64,000 nucleotides of DNA, taken from NCBI GenBank assembly GCA_013180625.2, contig SNVD02013226.1, forward strand, positions 1 through 64,000. Reading direction: 5' to 3'. The notes below the pieces were generated by a model, which was not told where the DNA came from, searched no databases, and saw only the letters and a list, made by a program, of their open reading frames with translations. Position 1 is the first letter of the stretch, and each line of letters starts with the position of its first letter. Positions 1 to 12,840 of the stretch are shown here, one piece after another. The translations under genes were made by a program, and so were the position numbers. This stretch comes from Boswellia sacra. Taxonomy: Eukaryota; Streptophyta; Magnoliopsida; Sapindales; Burseraceae.

Positions 1-1393
1 TTCCTTCAACTCTTGATAACACCCCACCAAGAGTTCTTCTTGATGAACAACCTCACCAAGGCAACTTCCTTCAACTCTTGATAACACCACACCAAGAGTT
101 CTTCTTGATGAACAACCTAACCAAGGCAACTTCCTTCAACTCTTGATAACACACAACAAGAGTTCTCTCAAGGATAACTATTATCCTTTACAATAATATC
201 TCACTCTCACCACAATACAAGAACAAAGATAATTTTACAACAAAAGTATAACTCTCTTCAAAGAGTAGATAAAGAATATAAAAGCTCTCTAGACTTGATA
301 TTTCTCTTGTTTTTTTTTTTTTTTGCTTGATAGATACTTCTCTTGCTCTTCCTGAATTCATGGGGGAAGGGCTCCTTTTATAGGCAAATAGGATGAACTT
401 AATCAAGTGAAGACACCAACTCCAAATTTTCTGCCCACTATAAAAACTAAAATTTTGTCTGCCATTTTTGTTAATGTTCTATTTGAAATTTGAAAATGTG
501 CAAAACAAAAAAGATCTGGAAAATTGAAAAATATTTCCAACGCATCAAGAACCAAGTCATTTGGATATCTCTAGCTCAAGATATGGCCAAAACACCATTC
601 AGTGCTCATGTGACTTGATTTTTCTTCCATGTGTCAGTCCACCGACTTGCATGTGTATTATGTCGGCCTTCTGTTTGAAATTTAAACTTCTTCAAACAAT
701 ACAAAATCTGATTCATTGAATAATCTTTCCAATGCCACAAGAATCAAGTCATTTGGATATCTCTAACTCAAGATATGAACAAAACATCATTCGGTGCTCA
801 AATGAGTTGATTTTTCTTCTCTGTATTAGTCAACCGAATTGCATGTCAATTATGTTGGCTTTCTATTTGAAATTTGAATTTATTCAAAACATATGAAATG
901 TGATAAATTAAGTCATCTTTCCAATGCCACAAGAATCAAGTCATTTTGATTTTTCTAGCTCAAGATATGTCCAAAAGAGTATTCGGTGCTCATGTCAGCT
1001 GCTTCCATTTGTCTTTCAAATTGCATGATGATTTGGACAACCTTTCACTTGAAATTTGAATTTCTTTAAAACATATGAAATGTTATAAATTGAGTAAGCT
1101 TTCCAAAGAATCAATAATCATGTCATTTGGACATTTATAGAGATATATATGACCAATTGATTGAACATTACTCATGTGTCACATTCCTTGGGTCAAACCT
1201 TGTTCTTAAACTTTGGTGCCTTTAACATGTAGTCTTCTCCTTAGCTTCAACACTTCATTTTAATAAGCCTTTTCTTGATTTTACAATTATTTCAATGATA
1301 TTACTCTTGCAAATAAATAAACATGTTAGTAAATCTTAATGAATCAATGTGTATTGTTATCATCAAAATTATCATGTAGCCTTAGGGCTAACA
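1..1393 (-). repeat. 3' LTR of the first copia element (partial)
   Basis: This block repeats 6468-7852 with scattered substitutions and small indels, and ends in the same GGGCTAACA. It starts inside the LTR, at the first of three 65-bp tandem units (starts at 1, 66 and 131) that carry the core TTCAACTCTTGATAACAC. Downstream are about four degenerate units of about 190 bp, each with a core close to AATCAAGTCATTTGGATATC. Confidence 0.92.
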
Positions 1394-1420
1394 ATCTCCC
1401 CTTTTTTGATGATGACAAAC
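1394..1420 (-). other. Polypurine tract of the first copia element
   Basis: Directly inside the left LTR the minus strand reads AAAAAAGGGGAGAT and then the LTR start TGTTAGCCC. This is the expected plus-strand primer of a minus-oriented element. A second stretch of C/T-rich blocks on the plus strand (about 1535-1605) looks like further purine tracts but is not next to an LTR. Confidence 0.8.
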
Positions 1421-1640
1421 CATTGATTGCTTTCAAATAATATCTAAAATAAAGAATGAAAATGAAATCAAGAATAAACAAAAAGAGAGCAAAGAGCAAT
1501 TGTTATAAATACAAGCAATCCAACCATACCATTTCTCCCCCTTTTGTTATCATCAAAAAGATGTAATCAATTTAATTACTCCCCCTAAATATATTCTCCC
1601 CCTTAACATATGCTACCATTCAAAAATTATCAAAGAAAAA

Positions 1641-3400
1641 TTAAGATATATCCAACATGCCTAATTCTCTTCTAATTATGCAAAATCTATCTTGACTAAG
1701 GGGTTTAGTAAATATATCAGCTAATTGTTTATCGGTGGGAACAAATTCTAAAGAAATATTACCTTTTTGCACATGATCTCTAATAAAATGATGTCTAATC
1801 TCTATATGCTTAGTCCTAGAGTATTGTATGGGATTTTTTGAAATGTTGATGGCACTTGTATTGTCACATTTGATGGGAATATGATCAAATACCATACCAT
1901 AATCTTTTAAAATTTGTTTCATCCAAAGAGATTGTGCACAACAACTTCCTATTGCAATATACTCGTCTTCCACGATTGATAAGGCAATAGAATTTTATTT
2001 TGTACTAAACCATGAGACTAATGCATGTCCTAGAAAATGGCAAGAGCCACTAGTACTCTTTCTATCAAAAAGACTTCCAGCAAAGTCCGCATCGGAATAA
2101 CTAATTAGATCAAAATTATCACACTTAGAATACCAAAGACCTAGATTTATGATTCCAAGAAGATATCTAAATATCCTTTTGACATGAGATTCCTTTGGAC
2201 AAGATTGAAATCTAGCACACATACACACACTAAACATAATATCAGGTCTACTAGCAGTTAAATACAAAAGAGAGCCAATCATACCTCGATATTTTATTAC
2301 CTCAACATCTTTTCCTTTCTCATCCTTGTCAAGCTTGGTTAATGTACTCATAGGTGTGTTATATGTCCTTGAATTATCCATGCCAAACTTATTGAGAAGA
2401 TCACTTGTGTATTTACCTGATTAATGAAGATCCCATCTATTGATTGCTTGATTTGAAGTCCAAGAAAAAAATTTAATTCTCCCATTAAGCTCATTTCAAA
2501 TTCTTGTTGCATGCACTTGAAAAATTCCTCACACATAGAGACATTAATAGCACCAAATATAATATCATCAACATAGATTTGAACAATTAATAAATCATCA
2601 TTTTTTGTTTTAACAAAAAGAGTAGTATCAACTTTTTTCATTTCGAAACCATTATCAATGAGAAATTTGCTCAATCTATCATACCATGCTCTTGGTGCTT
2701 GTTTCAAGCCATAAAGTGCCTTTTTGAGTTTGAAAACATGGTTTGGAAAATCATGATTTTGAAAACCAAGAGGTTGCTCTACATATACTTCCTCCATAAT
2801 GTAACCATTTAAAAATGCACTTTTGACATCCATTTGATATAATGTAAAATTTTTATAACATGCAAATGCACACAACATTCTAATTGATTCTAATCTAGCA
2901 ACTGGTGCAAAGGTTTCCTCATAATCAATACCTTCTTCTTGATTGTATCCTTGAGCAACAAGTCTAGCTTTGTTTCTAATAATGGTGCCATTTTCATCTA
3001 CTTTATTTCTAAAAATCCATTTAGTGCCTATAATAGAATGATTTTTGGGTCTAGGGACTAATTCCCAAACTTGATTTCTCTCAAATTGATTCAATTCTTC
3101 TTGCATAGCCAAAATCTAACTTTCGTCATTTTCGGCTTCTTTAAAAGATTTTGGTTCAAATTGAGAGACAAAAGCAAAATGATTACAAAAGTTCTTAAAA
3201 GAAGATCTAGTTTTCATACCTTGTGATGGTTCACCAATAATGAGATCTTTAGGGTGAGCTTTTGCATACCTCCATTCCTTTGGTAATTCTTGGGAAGAAT
3301 CATTTACTTCCTCAAGCTTTTCTTGTTGAAGTTGTAATTCATCTTGGCTCTTTTCATCAAGCCTGGATTCCTTGATTTGCTTTCTATCTCAACAATATCA
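1641..3400 (-). pseudogene. Copia pol, reverse transcriptase and RNase H part, broken
   Basis: The RT block (2348-3112) has the copia signature YVDD at 2564-2575, preceded by FLNG and [13 protein letters not shown] blocks. RNase H follows in another frame (1995-2381, then 1641-1973), so a frame change lies near 2400. A TAA at 1995-1997 interrupts RNase H. The final RNase H part keeps the copia ending TKHIEIRHHF. The linker between RT and integrase (3113-3400) also contains stops. This remnant cannot make a full polyprotein. Confidence 0.88.
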
Positions 3401-4159
3401 TCATCTAAATTCTTTGAAGAAATCAACATTAGTTTCATCAAATTCAACATGCATAGATTCTTCAATAGTAAGAGTCTTTTTGTTAAAAACTCTATATGCT
3501 TTACTATGGTTGGAGTAGCCAACAAAAATTCCAACATCGGCTTTTGCATCAAATTTTCCAAGGTTATCCTTGGTGTTTAAAATAAAACATTTACATCCAA
3601 AAACTTTAAAAAATCCAATGTTGGGTTTTCTTCCTTTCCAAAGTTCATAAGGAGTTTTCTTTATTAAAGCTCTAATATGGACTCTATTGATTATAAAGCA
3701 TGCGGTATTAACGGCTTCGGCCCAAAAATATTTTGGCAAATTATTTTCAAGTAACATGGTCCTAGCCATTTCTTGGATAGTCCTATTTTTCCTCTCAACA
3801 ACACCATTTTGTTGTGGAGTTCTAGGTGAGGAAAAATTATGCTCAAAAGGATTTTCATCACAAAGATTTTCAAATACAACATTGTCTACTTCACCACCAT
3901 GATCACTCCTAATGGACACAATAGAATACCCTTTTTTATTTTGGACTCTTTTTGCAAATTTTGAAAAAGCTTGTATGGCCTCATTTTTAGTTTTCAAGAA
4001 TAATACCCAAGGGAATCTTGAATAATCATCCACAATAACAAAAACATAATACTTTCCACCAAGGCTTTGAGTTCTTGATGGTCCAAATAAATTCACATGA
4101 AGTAATTGTAGAGGTTTATTTGTTGAAATAAATTTCTTTTGTTTAAAAGAAGTTCTCAA
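3401..4159 (-). pseudogene. Copia integrase remnant
   Basis: The 252-residue open stretch covers the catalytic core. The second Asp (RSDHGGE) and the Glu (NGVVERKNR) are visible, followed by the typical FGCKCF and GIFVGYS blocks. At the first catalytic position the sequence reads LLHVNLFGP, with Asn where copia integrases have Asp. If read correctly, the DDE triad is incomplete. Upstream, the HHCC zinc-binding part (about 4160-4250) is in a degraded frame. Confidence 0.85.
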
Positions 4160-4319
4160 TTGTTTTCCAAATTGACAAACATCACAAATCTTATCTTTTT
4201 CAAATTTTATTTTTAGAAGATCATCACCTAAATCATTTTTAGAAATTTTTAAATTGTGTCCATGCTAGCATGACCTAGCCTTCTATGCCATAACCTCGCA
4301 TCATGATTAACAATGGAAT

Positions 4320-4680
4320 AATTTTCTACATGATTATTAACATCAATATCAATTGTATAAATATTACCACATCTATTACCAAAAAATAATATCTTATTGT
4401 TACTAACATTCTCAATGACACATCTATTAGGCTCAAAAGAACAAAATATCCCTTATCACACAATTGATTAATGCTAATCAAATCATGTTTTAAACCATGA
4501 ACAAGCACAACATCTTTAATAATAGGTGAAGAAGGGTTACCAATATCATCATGTCCGATTATCCTTCATTTGGCATTATCACCGAATGTCACATATCCTC
4601 CTTTCTTCATGACTAATCTTAAGAACTTGGAGGCATCTCCGGTCATATGCCTTGAGCATCCACTATCTAAGTACCACTTG
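4320..4680 (-). pseudogene. Copia aspartic protease remnant
   Basis: Between the zinc knuckle and integrase the minus strand carries protease-type text: a W-Y-L-D-S-G-C block near 4660-4680 and a later HGLKHDLISINQLCDKG block (about 4440-4510), which is typical of the end of copia proteases. The frame differs from both neighbours, so at least two frame changes separate them. Confidence 0.7.
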
Positions 4681-5883
4681 TGTTTGCCACTCCTTTGTCT
4701 CTACAATCAACATTCAAGGAGTAACTTTTTGGTACCCAAATGTTCTTGGGTCCTTGAGGGTTAGTTATGGTACTTTTTGGAACCCATATTTGTTTCAAAT
4801 TAGGATTTCTCTTAATATAGCAAGAATGCACTTTGTGTCCTTTTCTTCCACAATAAGTACATGAATGATTAGGATTATTCCTAGAAGATGCATGAACAAA
4901 ATAGTTTTTAAAATACTTTTGATTGTTATGAGTTTTATATCCTAACCCTCTTTCATCAAAAACAAACCTTTGGTTTTGTAACATAGAATTCAAATTTTTG
5001 TGCTTTTTGTAAAACTATCAACAATATTTCTTAAGTCATTATTTTCCTTTTTCAAAATAACATTTTCTTTCTCTAATTTATCAAAATCCTTTTATTTTAA
5101 AATCTCATTTTTAGTTTTTAAAAAATGTATTTGACTTTCCAAACTTTCAAAATCTTTTTGCTTTAAAATTTCATTTTCATTTTCTAAAGCTTCATTTATT
5201 TTCACCAACTCTTCTAATTGAGATAACATGATTTTTGACTTCTTTTTGAAAGCATTGATTTTTGAATTTTATTTATCAACTTGCACATGTAAATTTTGGA
5301 ATGCTTCAAGTAATTCATCATATGAAAGCTTAGGATCATGGCTTAGAATACTTATCTCATTTTCTCTTAAAGCCATGAAGCACATGTTTGCCACTTTGCA
5401 ATCTTCTTCTTCATTCTCCTTCAAGGTGATTTCATGAGTCATGAGAGAACCCATAAGTTCTTCTAATGGTAGTTTGGTGAGGTCCTTTGCTTCTTGAATT
5501 GCCGTCAACTTTGGCTCCCAAGATTTTGGTAGACACCTAAGAATCTTTCTCACCATTTCAACATTAGAATAAGATTTACCAAGAGATTTCAAACCATTGA
5601 TAATATCCATAAATCTAGTAAACATTTCAGAAATTGATTCATCCGATTTCATCTTAAAAAGCTCATAACTATGAACTAGCATACTAATTTTAGATTCTTT
5701 AACTTGACTAGTTCCTTTATGAGTTACTTCAAGTGTGTGCCATATTTCTTGTGCCGTAGAACAAGTAGATATTCTATTAAACTCATTTCTATCTAGAGCA
5801 CAATACAACACATTCAAAGCTTTAGCATTCAAACTCAATTTCTTTTTATCATCTTCACTAAACTCTTTAGGTTCTTTAAGCAT
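4667..5883 (-). pseudogene. Copia gag remnant with UBN2-type domain and CCHC zinc knuckle
   Basis: The 5' part (5269-5883) is a 204-residue open stretch like the gag UBN2 domain of SIRE/Opie elements, with the block TAQEIWHTLEVTHKGTSQVK. The nucleocapsid zinc knuckle C-x2-C-x4-H-x4-C (CTYCGRKGHKVHSC) lies at 4820-4861 in a different frame. The region between (about 5000-5260) is rich in Lys/Asn coiled-coil-like sequence with stops. The true gag start would lie right of 5883 (about 5900-6060), where the frame is also damaged. Confidence 0.85.
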
Positions 5884-6113
5884 GCATTCCCCATTTTCAA
5901 TTTTGGTAGGAACAAAAAGTCATTCCAAAACAATAGACCACAAATCATAATCAAAAGATTTCAAGAAAATACTCATTCTATTTTTCCAATAAGAGTAATC
6001 ACTTCCATTAAAAAATGGAGGTCTAGAGATAGAAAGTCCCTCAACATATGAAGTTGAATTAAAAGTTGCTATAGATCAAAAATCGATTAAGATTTAAAAA
6101 ATTGAGCAACCTT

Positions 6114-6125
6114 GCTCTGATACCA
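6114..6125 (-). other. Primer-binding site, initiator tRNA-Met
   Basis: On the minus strand the sequence TGGTATCAGAGC follows the end of the right LTR after two bases. This is the standard plant copia primer site complementary to the 3' end of initiator tRNA-Met. Confidence 0.95.
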
Positions 6126-6127
6126 CT

Positions 6128-7852
6128 TGTTGACCCAGGTATGGCAACCCAAAGAGGGGGGGTGAATTGGGTTTTTATTTATAAAACTGATTTAGAAAAC
6201 TTTTCTTGAAATATCAAAATTTTTCTTTTCTTTGAGAATAAAGGTGAAGAAGATGAAAATAGAATGCAATCAAGAGAATCAGAAAATAAAGAACAATCAC
6301 AAGTGCAAGTAATGTAAAGAGATAGGGATAGAGAGAGTGCAAACTCAATTTACGTGATTCGGCAAACCTTGCCTACGTCCACGGGCTCCTAACTCCACGA
6401 GCTAAGCTTTCCACTAAGTTGTAGAAATTTTTACAACTTGCTTGATGAGCAACCTCACCAAGACTTTTTCCTTCAACTCTTGATAACACCATACCAAGAG
6501 TTCTTCTTGATGAACAACCTCACCAAGGTAACTCTCTTCAACTCTTGATAACACCACACCAAGAGTTCTTCTTGATGAACAACCTCACCAAGGCAATTTC
6601 CTTCAACTCTTGATAACACACAATAAGAGTTCTCTCAAGGATAACTATTATCCTTTATAAGAATATCTCACTCTCACCACAATACAAGAACAAAGATAAT
6701 TTTTACAACAAAAGTATAACTCTCTTCAAAGAGTAGATAAAGAATATAAAAGCTCTCTAGACTTGATATTTCTCTTGTTTTTTGCTTGATAGATACTTCT
6801 CTTGCTCTTCCTGAATGCATGGGAGAAGGGCTCCTTTTATAGGCAAATGGGATGAACTTAATCAAGTGAAGACACCAACTCCAAATTTTCTGCCCACTAT
6901 AAAAACTAAAATTTTGTCTGCTATTTTTGTCAATGTTGCGTTTGAAATTTAAAAATCTGCAAAACATAAAAGATATAGAAAATTGAAAAATCTTTCCAAC
7001 GCATCGAGAATCAAGTCATTTGGATATCTCTAGCTCAAGATATGGCCAAAAAACCATTTGGTGCTCATGTGACTTGATTTTTCTTCTATGTGTCAGTCCA
7101 CCGACTTGCATGTGTATTATGTCGGCCTTCTGTTTGAAATTTGAATTTATTCAAAGAGTACAAAATCTGATCCATTTAATCATCTTTCCAATTCCATAAG
7201 AATCAAGTCATTTGAATATCTCTAACTCAAGATATGGATAAAAAATCATTCGGTGCTCAAATGAGTTGATTTTTCTTCTCTGTGTCAGTCAACCGAATTG
7301 CATGTCAATTATGTTAGCCTTCTGTTTGAAATTTGAATTTATTCAAAACATATGAAATGTGATACATTAAGTCCTCTTTCCAATTCCATAAGAATCAAGT
7401 CATTTTGATTTTTCTAGCTCAAGATATGTCCAAAAGATTATTCAGTACTCATGTTAGCTGCTTCCATTTGTCTTTCAACTTGCATGATGATTTGGATAAC
7501 CTTTCACTTGAAATTTGAATTTCTTTAAAACATATGAAATGTTATAAATTGAGTAATATTTTCAAAGGCTCAAGAATCATATCATTTGGACATCTATAGA
7601 GATATATATGACCAATTGATTGAACATTGCTCATGTGTCACATTCCTTGAGTCAAACCTTGTTCTTAAACTTGGGTGCCTTTAACATGTAGTCTTCTCCT
7701 TAGCTTCAACACTTCATTTTAATAAGCCTTTTCTTGATTTTACAATTATTTCAATGATATTACTCTTGCACATTAATAAACATGTTAGTAAATCACAATG
7801 AATCAATGTGTATTGTTATCATCAAAATTATCATGTAGCCTTAGGGCTAACA
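6128..7852 (-). repeat. 5' LTR of the first copia element (complete, 1725 bp)
   Basis: It starts TGTTGACCC and ends GGGCTAACA on the plus strand, so both ends follow the TG...CA rule. Three 65-bp units start at about 6468, 6533 and 6598. Four degenerate units of about 190 bp start at about 6996, 7188, 7380 and 7562. As the 5' LTR of a minus-strand element it would hold the promoter. Confidence 0.93.
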
Positions 7853-8028
7853 ATTGGTATATATACACCTTTGGCCACATTTATTGGGGGCATGTAGAGC
7901 ATTATAGTAGATATGAATGAAATGATAAATGTAATGAGTTACCAATACATTGAAAATTACATTGTAATGAGTTACCAATACATTGAAAATGTTTCTGAAA
8001 CCAAAAAACAAAACATCAGAACCACTGG

Positions 8029-9706
8029 CTATCTAACTACTCTCTTAGCTCCAAGATTCCTTCTCCCTAATGTATTTACACTAGCTAATATATTTTTCTT
8101 TTCTTCTTTATCACAGTCATCATTATACACATTAACAATAATAACGTCATTTTTTACACCGTCAAAGGCATCCATCTCATCCTCTTCTACGTGTCAATCA
8201 TCATCAAAATCTTCATCATCATAATCTAAATCATCATCCTCATCATCATAACCTTGCATACCAGTCGCAGCGTGTGGAAGGCAATCCTTAGTGATTGCTT
8301 TATCTCTCTTTATCACAATATGTCGAATGACTCTTTCATCTTTGTCTAAAGGTTCTTAAAATCATAAATCCATTTGGCTTCCAACTCGAAGTTCATTAAA
8401 ATATAGTGGGCATTCTTGGCTTTTTGTACCTTGAATGGCAATCTTCAAAGATCCTAGAGTCATATAATCTCCATATTTTGCCTTTCTTCTCCCTAAAAAA
8501 ATCTGTAAAATATGTTTTTCATGGATTATAAGGAATTAGTGCCAGAAAGAAGCAATTTCAAAGAAGAATAACTTCAAATTGAACTATGTGAAGTATCAAA
8601 TGACCCGTTTATTGAACACTGATAAGCAATTTGTGAAGAGATAGTTCAGTATGGAAACATGAATCTTCTTTCTGAATGAAGCTGAATAAGGATAATTTAG
8701 GGGGTCGAAAAGCCACATAGCATAGACTTACGTTTCGAACATATTTTTAGATTTTTTTCACGACACTTCTAAAGAGAACAATTAAATTATTTATGGGATC
8801 ATCCCAAACACACACTAAAACTGCCCCACTTCCTCGAAAATGGCATGAGAAGGAAGAAATGTAAAATGCTTGACTGCTTGATCACATCCAAGTAGTAGCA
8901 TCATGGAGTACAACTAATGGTCAACTAAAGGGATAACAAAATCAATAGCATCCTAGGAAATCAAGCAAATAAATCTTTTCATGATGAGAAGCATCAAGTC
9001 TTAAAATATTATAATGCAGGCACACCTCATTCATGATGACAATAATAATAAATCAATAACTAGCAGTGTACAATACTGAACAATTATCAATACAATTACA
9101 CTAAAAGAACTTAAAGAGTCAAAAAATTACCCTGAACTTTCTCATTCACACCCCCAACCTCTTCTGTATACTTCTCATGAATCAAATAAACCACTTCACG
9201 ATGGCGTACTATAAAAACACAAGAAATGATAAGGCATAAGATATGTGCAACAAGCTCAATAAACAACAAACTAGTTAACAACCTTTCTCCTATCACATTT
9301 CCCTCTCAAATTATGGGCACAAAGTATGTACACCACAGACTTGTATTCTGGCACTCTATTTGTTGGTTGGGAAGACTTAATTCTAAGAGTAACACAATTC
9401 AACAGCAGCTACCTATCCTGGTTAAGCAAACCATTCAACATGGATCAAATATAATAAAACAACATTCCTTATATCACACTTTTGGCTTAGGCTTGGGCTA
9501 TTCTTAGTGCTATACAATTAAGCTTAAGGCTAAGTTGAAGTTTGGATTGAAAATTGTGGTAAGACTTTATATTAGGCAAGATGAATAATATATAATTAAT
9601 AGATATAGCCACCAAAATTACTAGTTAAATTCATTGACCTTACATTTTGCACATCTATGTTACGGTCAATCATGGTAAAATCTACTGCAGAGTATCCCTC
9701 TAATTC
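8029..9706 (-). pseudogene. Disrupted gene of unknown identity (three exon-like blocks)
   Basis: Three blocks on the minus strand look like exons. 9644-9706 is open for 21 codons between AG and GT. 9131-9208 is open for 25 codons between AG and GT and reads HREVVYLIHEKYTEEVGGV. 8029-8492 starts after a pyrimidine tract and AG, and reads like a protein (SQECPLYFNELRVGSQMDL, then an Asp/Glu-rich stretch, ending KRVVR and stop). The last block has three in-frame stops, so the gene looks dead. The phases of the first two blocks do not match each other, so they may not be neighbours. The family was not recognised. The copia element ends 176 bp downstream and may have inserted into this locus. Confidence 0.4.
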
Positions 9707-10494
9707 CTGTATTCTAAAACACAGCTATCAGTTAAGCATGAAGGTCAACTAAAAGTTCTTATCATAATTAAGTTATTAAAATTAAATCAAACCAAACATA
9801 TATGGTTATAATGATATATAGAAAGCAGCCATTCAAACATAAACTAAAGTGGAAAGGGTTTTCGTGCTACATGGTCTAAGTATTACGATATGGCATATGT
9901 AAAAAAAGTCTCCAAATTGAGGTAATTTATTGCAAATAACTAAGTGAATGAACAAAATTTGAAGCTTTTCTTTTGGCTCTTCAAGTGATAAAGCTTATTG
10001 AAGTCAAAATTCATATTAACTACACTATTTACCATAAATTTAAAGCTAGAATTCATGCCACGAGAACTTTATTTAGATTTTATACCTTCTTCAAACACAC
10101 CCATTCGCCTTCCTCGATCAACACATCTCAACCACTGCCAAATTGCTTCCTTAGAAATAGAAAGATTTTTCTGCCAACATGGCAGAGGCAAGTAGTGAAA
10201 AGAAGGCAGAGGTGAGAAGTAAAGTGACAGCTTCAAAATCGAGAAGCATATGATATGAAAAGCAAAGAGGTCGCATCAAAATAGAAGAGCAACGGTGGTG
10301 AGAAGCGACGGGGTGATGCCAGACATGAGAAGTTACAAAGGCGAGAAGAGGTAAGCTGTGAATTTTGTTTGATTTCTAGTTTTGGTATTTTCAGAATTGT
10401 TAAGGATATATAAGTACTTTCACTTGATAAGAAGGGTTAGAAATAATTAAATTAAAAAAGGGGGTTAGATATGTGAAGTGAATGCTGGAAGGGG
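9707..10494. other. Spacer without a supported gene
   Basis: The short open frames here have no recognisable protein text and no consistent splice signals. The stretch 10150-10350 is purine-rich (GAGAAG repeats) on the plus strand. It ends at the TTATG copy that flanks the solo LTR. Confidence 0.5.
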
Positions 10495-10499
10495 TTATG
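10495..10499. repeat. Left target-site duplication TTATG of the solo LTR
   Basis: TTATG immediately precedes the LTR start TGGGG and is repeated exactly at 22781-22785 after the LTR end. Confidence 0.6.
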
Positions 10500-11446
10500 T
10501 GGGGAAAATTTGCCTGTTTTATTAGCCTAAGACATAAAATAAAAATAGAGGGGGATTGAAGGGAAAACAAAAACAAAAACAGAGAGGCGTAGCAGTTGCC
10601 AACTTCCCTGTTTGACCATCGGCCGTTGGTCTTTGACCGTTGATTTTGGCCAATTTTTAGTGAGTCTCCGGCAGTAAAATATGTCATTTCGAAGCTTGTT
10701 CCATCGTTTTTCTATCCATGTCCATCTTATCTCTGGATTCTTCATGGTTTTTACAGATCGAAGCTTGGAATCTGACAGCTTGCTCTTCATCTTTCATCCA
10801 AAATCCAGTGAGTTACCAATCAATATATACATCAATTTGAAGCTTGTCCCATATTCTTTCTAAGCATATCCTTTTTGTTGCATATTGATATGTGAAATTT
10901 GCAAATTAGAGAAAAATGAGTTTTGGTCACTTTTCATTATCCGACGACGACTTTCAATAATGTTTTCCAGCCATCAAAGAATTTATTAGAATGTTTCTTA
11001 GTCAAAGATGAGCTTAAATTCAGTGAGTGGATTATATTTCAAGATTTTCATATTTTAGTGCATTTAAATTCTTAGTTTTCTATATGATTTATATTATTAG
11101 TTAAACTAATTAATTGAGTTACTAATAGTTTTTATTGGAACATTAATTGTTGTTAGAATAAATGATGAGTGATTATTCTATTTTGAAAATAACGATGTGT
11201 AAGGTATTAATTTTTAGATAAAAAGATGTTTATGGGTAGTGCTAATAAACTAATGTTTGAGTATCTAATAAATGTTGTTTTGTTATGTTTGAGTGTAATA
11301 GCAAAATGAATTAAAGTGAGATTTATAGAATGAATATATGTAATATGTTAATGGAAGTAAAAAGTTTATTGATGGTTAGAAAATAGACATTTTATAATTA
11401 CATGAATTGATATAGTAAATAGAAGCATTTAGTTATTTTCTTTTGA

Positions 11447-11482
11447 ATGCACACACACACTCACACACTCACACAAACACAT
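11447..11482. repeat. CA-rich microsatellite
   Basis: A run of CA dinucleotides with T interruptions (CACACACACACTCACACACTC) inside the solo LTR, followed by a short AT run. Confidence 0.8.
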
Positions 11483-12627
11483 ATATAAAAATATGTTTTG
11501 ATTTTAGAAACATGTGAGTGATCGTTGGTTGGTTGGTTTTATGCTCAAATTAATAGCAAAATTTGTGGTGAAAAGTCTTAGAAATTAGAATTTAGCATTT
11601 CTGCAGGGGTGAAAGTATAAAATTTTGAAACTGTCCAGCAATAGTGGGTAAAATGTACATTTTAAAAATTGTTCCAAAATTTGCAGGGATATGAATGCGA
11701 AATCTAGAATTTTTGGATATTCAAGATTTTTTATTAAAATCATGATTTTTAAGATTTTGGAAGCTTTGAGATTTTGAATTTAAATTTTTGAAAATTAGAT
11801 AAGTTTTGAAGCATAATTATGTGAAAGGAAATTTATAAAGGAAGTATGAAATTTGAAAATGATAGAGAATCCATGACTTGTGTTAGAATATGTTAGGATT
11901 TGAATATTTGAAGTAATATTAAATATAAGTTAAATGATTTATTTTGATAAGTTTTCTAATGATCGAAAAGTGTTAGTGTACATGGTATTGAAATCTTTAG
12001 TTGAATTCCTTATTATCATGAACTGCATGTCACAAGAATAGAATTAAAGTATATAGTTTTATCTAATAGATTTTTATTACCATGTGATTAGTTTTACTAA
12101 AAAGTATTTTATTATATTATTTGAAAGCATAAATTTTCTTGAAAAGCATGATTTTGTAAATAAGCTCATTACAAGATTATTTGTGACTTTAGAAATTATT
12201 ATGTAATATGGTTTTGAAGTAAGAAAAGGATCTTATTGTGAAAAATGTTTTTGAGATAGAAATTAGTAGAATTAGTTCCTAGATAAAACAAGAAGCATAT
12301 TTAGTTTGATTTAGTGATGTTGATTTAGCATTTCATGGATTTTAAGTAATTCAAATATTTTTAGTTTTAGTTTGCATCAATTCTTCAGAGTTTGATACGT
12401 TGCAAAAAAGGTAAAGTTTTAGTTTATGAGCATTTTTGAAAAACTAGTTTTAGCAAAGATAAAAAAAATTTAGTAGCATGATACTAAGCTAGTACCCAGA
12501 TATTCAAATAATTATACAAATAGACAAATATACAGATAAAGTTCTTTGGGACTCATTCAGATATAGATAGAGGCTTTGGGTCATGTGATTTGGGTCTAGC
12601 CCTTTAGGGGTAGCTCTAGCATGCGAA

Positions 12628-12840
12628 TGATTAGTAGGCCTGTGTGATGTTAGATCTCCCTAGGTATGATCAGTTATCAGATACACTACCAAGGCAATTT
12701 AGATCTCGTCAGGTAGGATCATTTCAGCAATTATTAGATTTATCTGCTTGTGCGATGTTAGATCTCGCCAGATGTGACTAGTTAAATAGTTATTAGATTT
12801 GTTTGCCTAATGCGATATTAGATCTTGCCAAGTATAACCA
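12628..12840 (+). repeat. Degenerate tandem repeat of about 60 bp in the solo LTR
   Basis: Four units share the core GATNTTAGATCT(C/T)GCCAG and a following TATTAGATTTNTNTGC. They are clearly diverged from each other. Confidence 0.65.

Larger units (their letters stand above)
1..7852 (-). mobile_element. Ty1/copia LTR retrotransposon, SIRE/Opie-like, decayed, cut by window start
   Basis: In element order (right to left) one reads LTR, initiator-Met primer site, gag, zinc knuckle, protease, integrase, reverse transcriptase, RNase H, polypurine tract and LTR. Integrase before RT defines Ty1/copia. The integrase and gag wording and the long LTRs fit the SIRE/Opie lineage. About 340 bp of the left LTR lie outside the window, so the target-site duplication cannot be checked; the right candidate is ATTGG just after 7852. 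The coding frames are broken by several stops and frame changes, so it is not autonomous. Confidence 0.92.

Noticed and set aside
10400..10863. Overlapping open frames on both strands near the solo LTR start
   Set aside because: They straddle the inferred LTR boundary, have no family resemblance and disagree in frame.
12628..12840. CRISPR-like array of GATCTCGCCAG units
   Set aside because: Units are degenerate, without unique spacers, inside an LTR in plant DNA.
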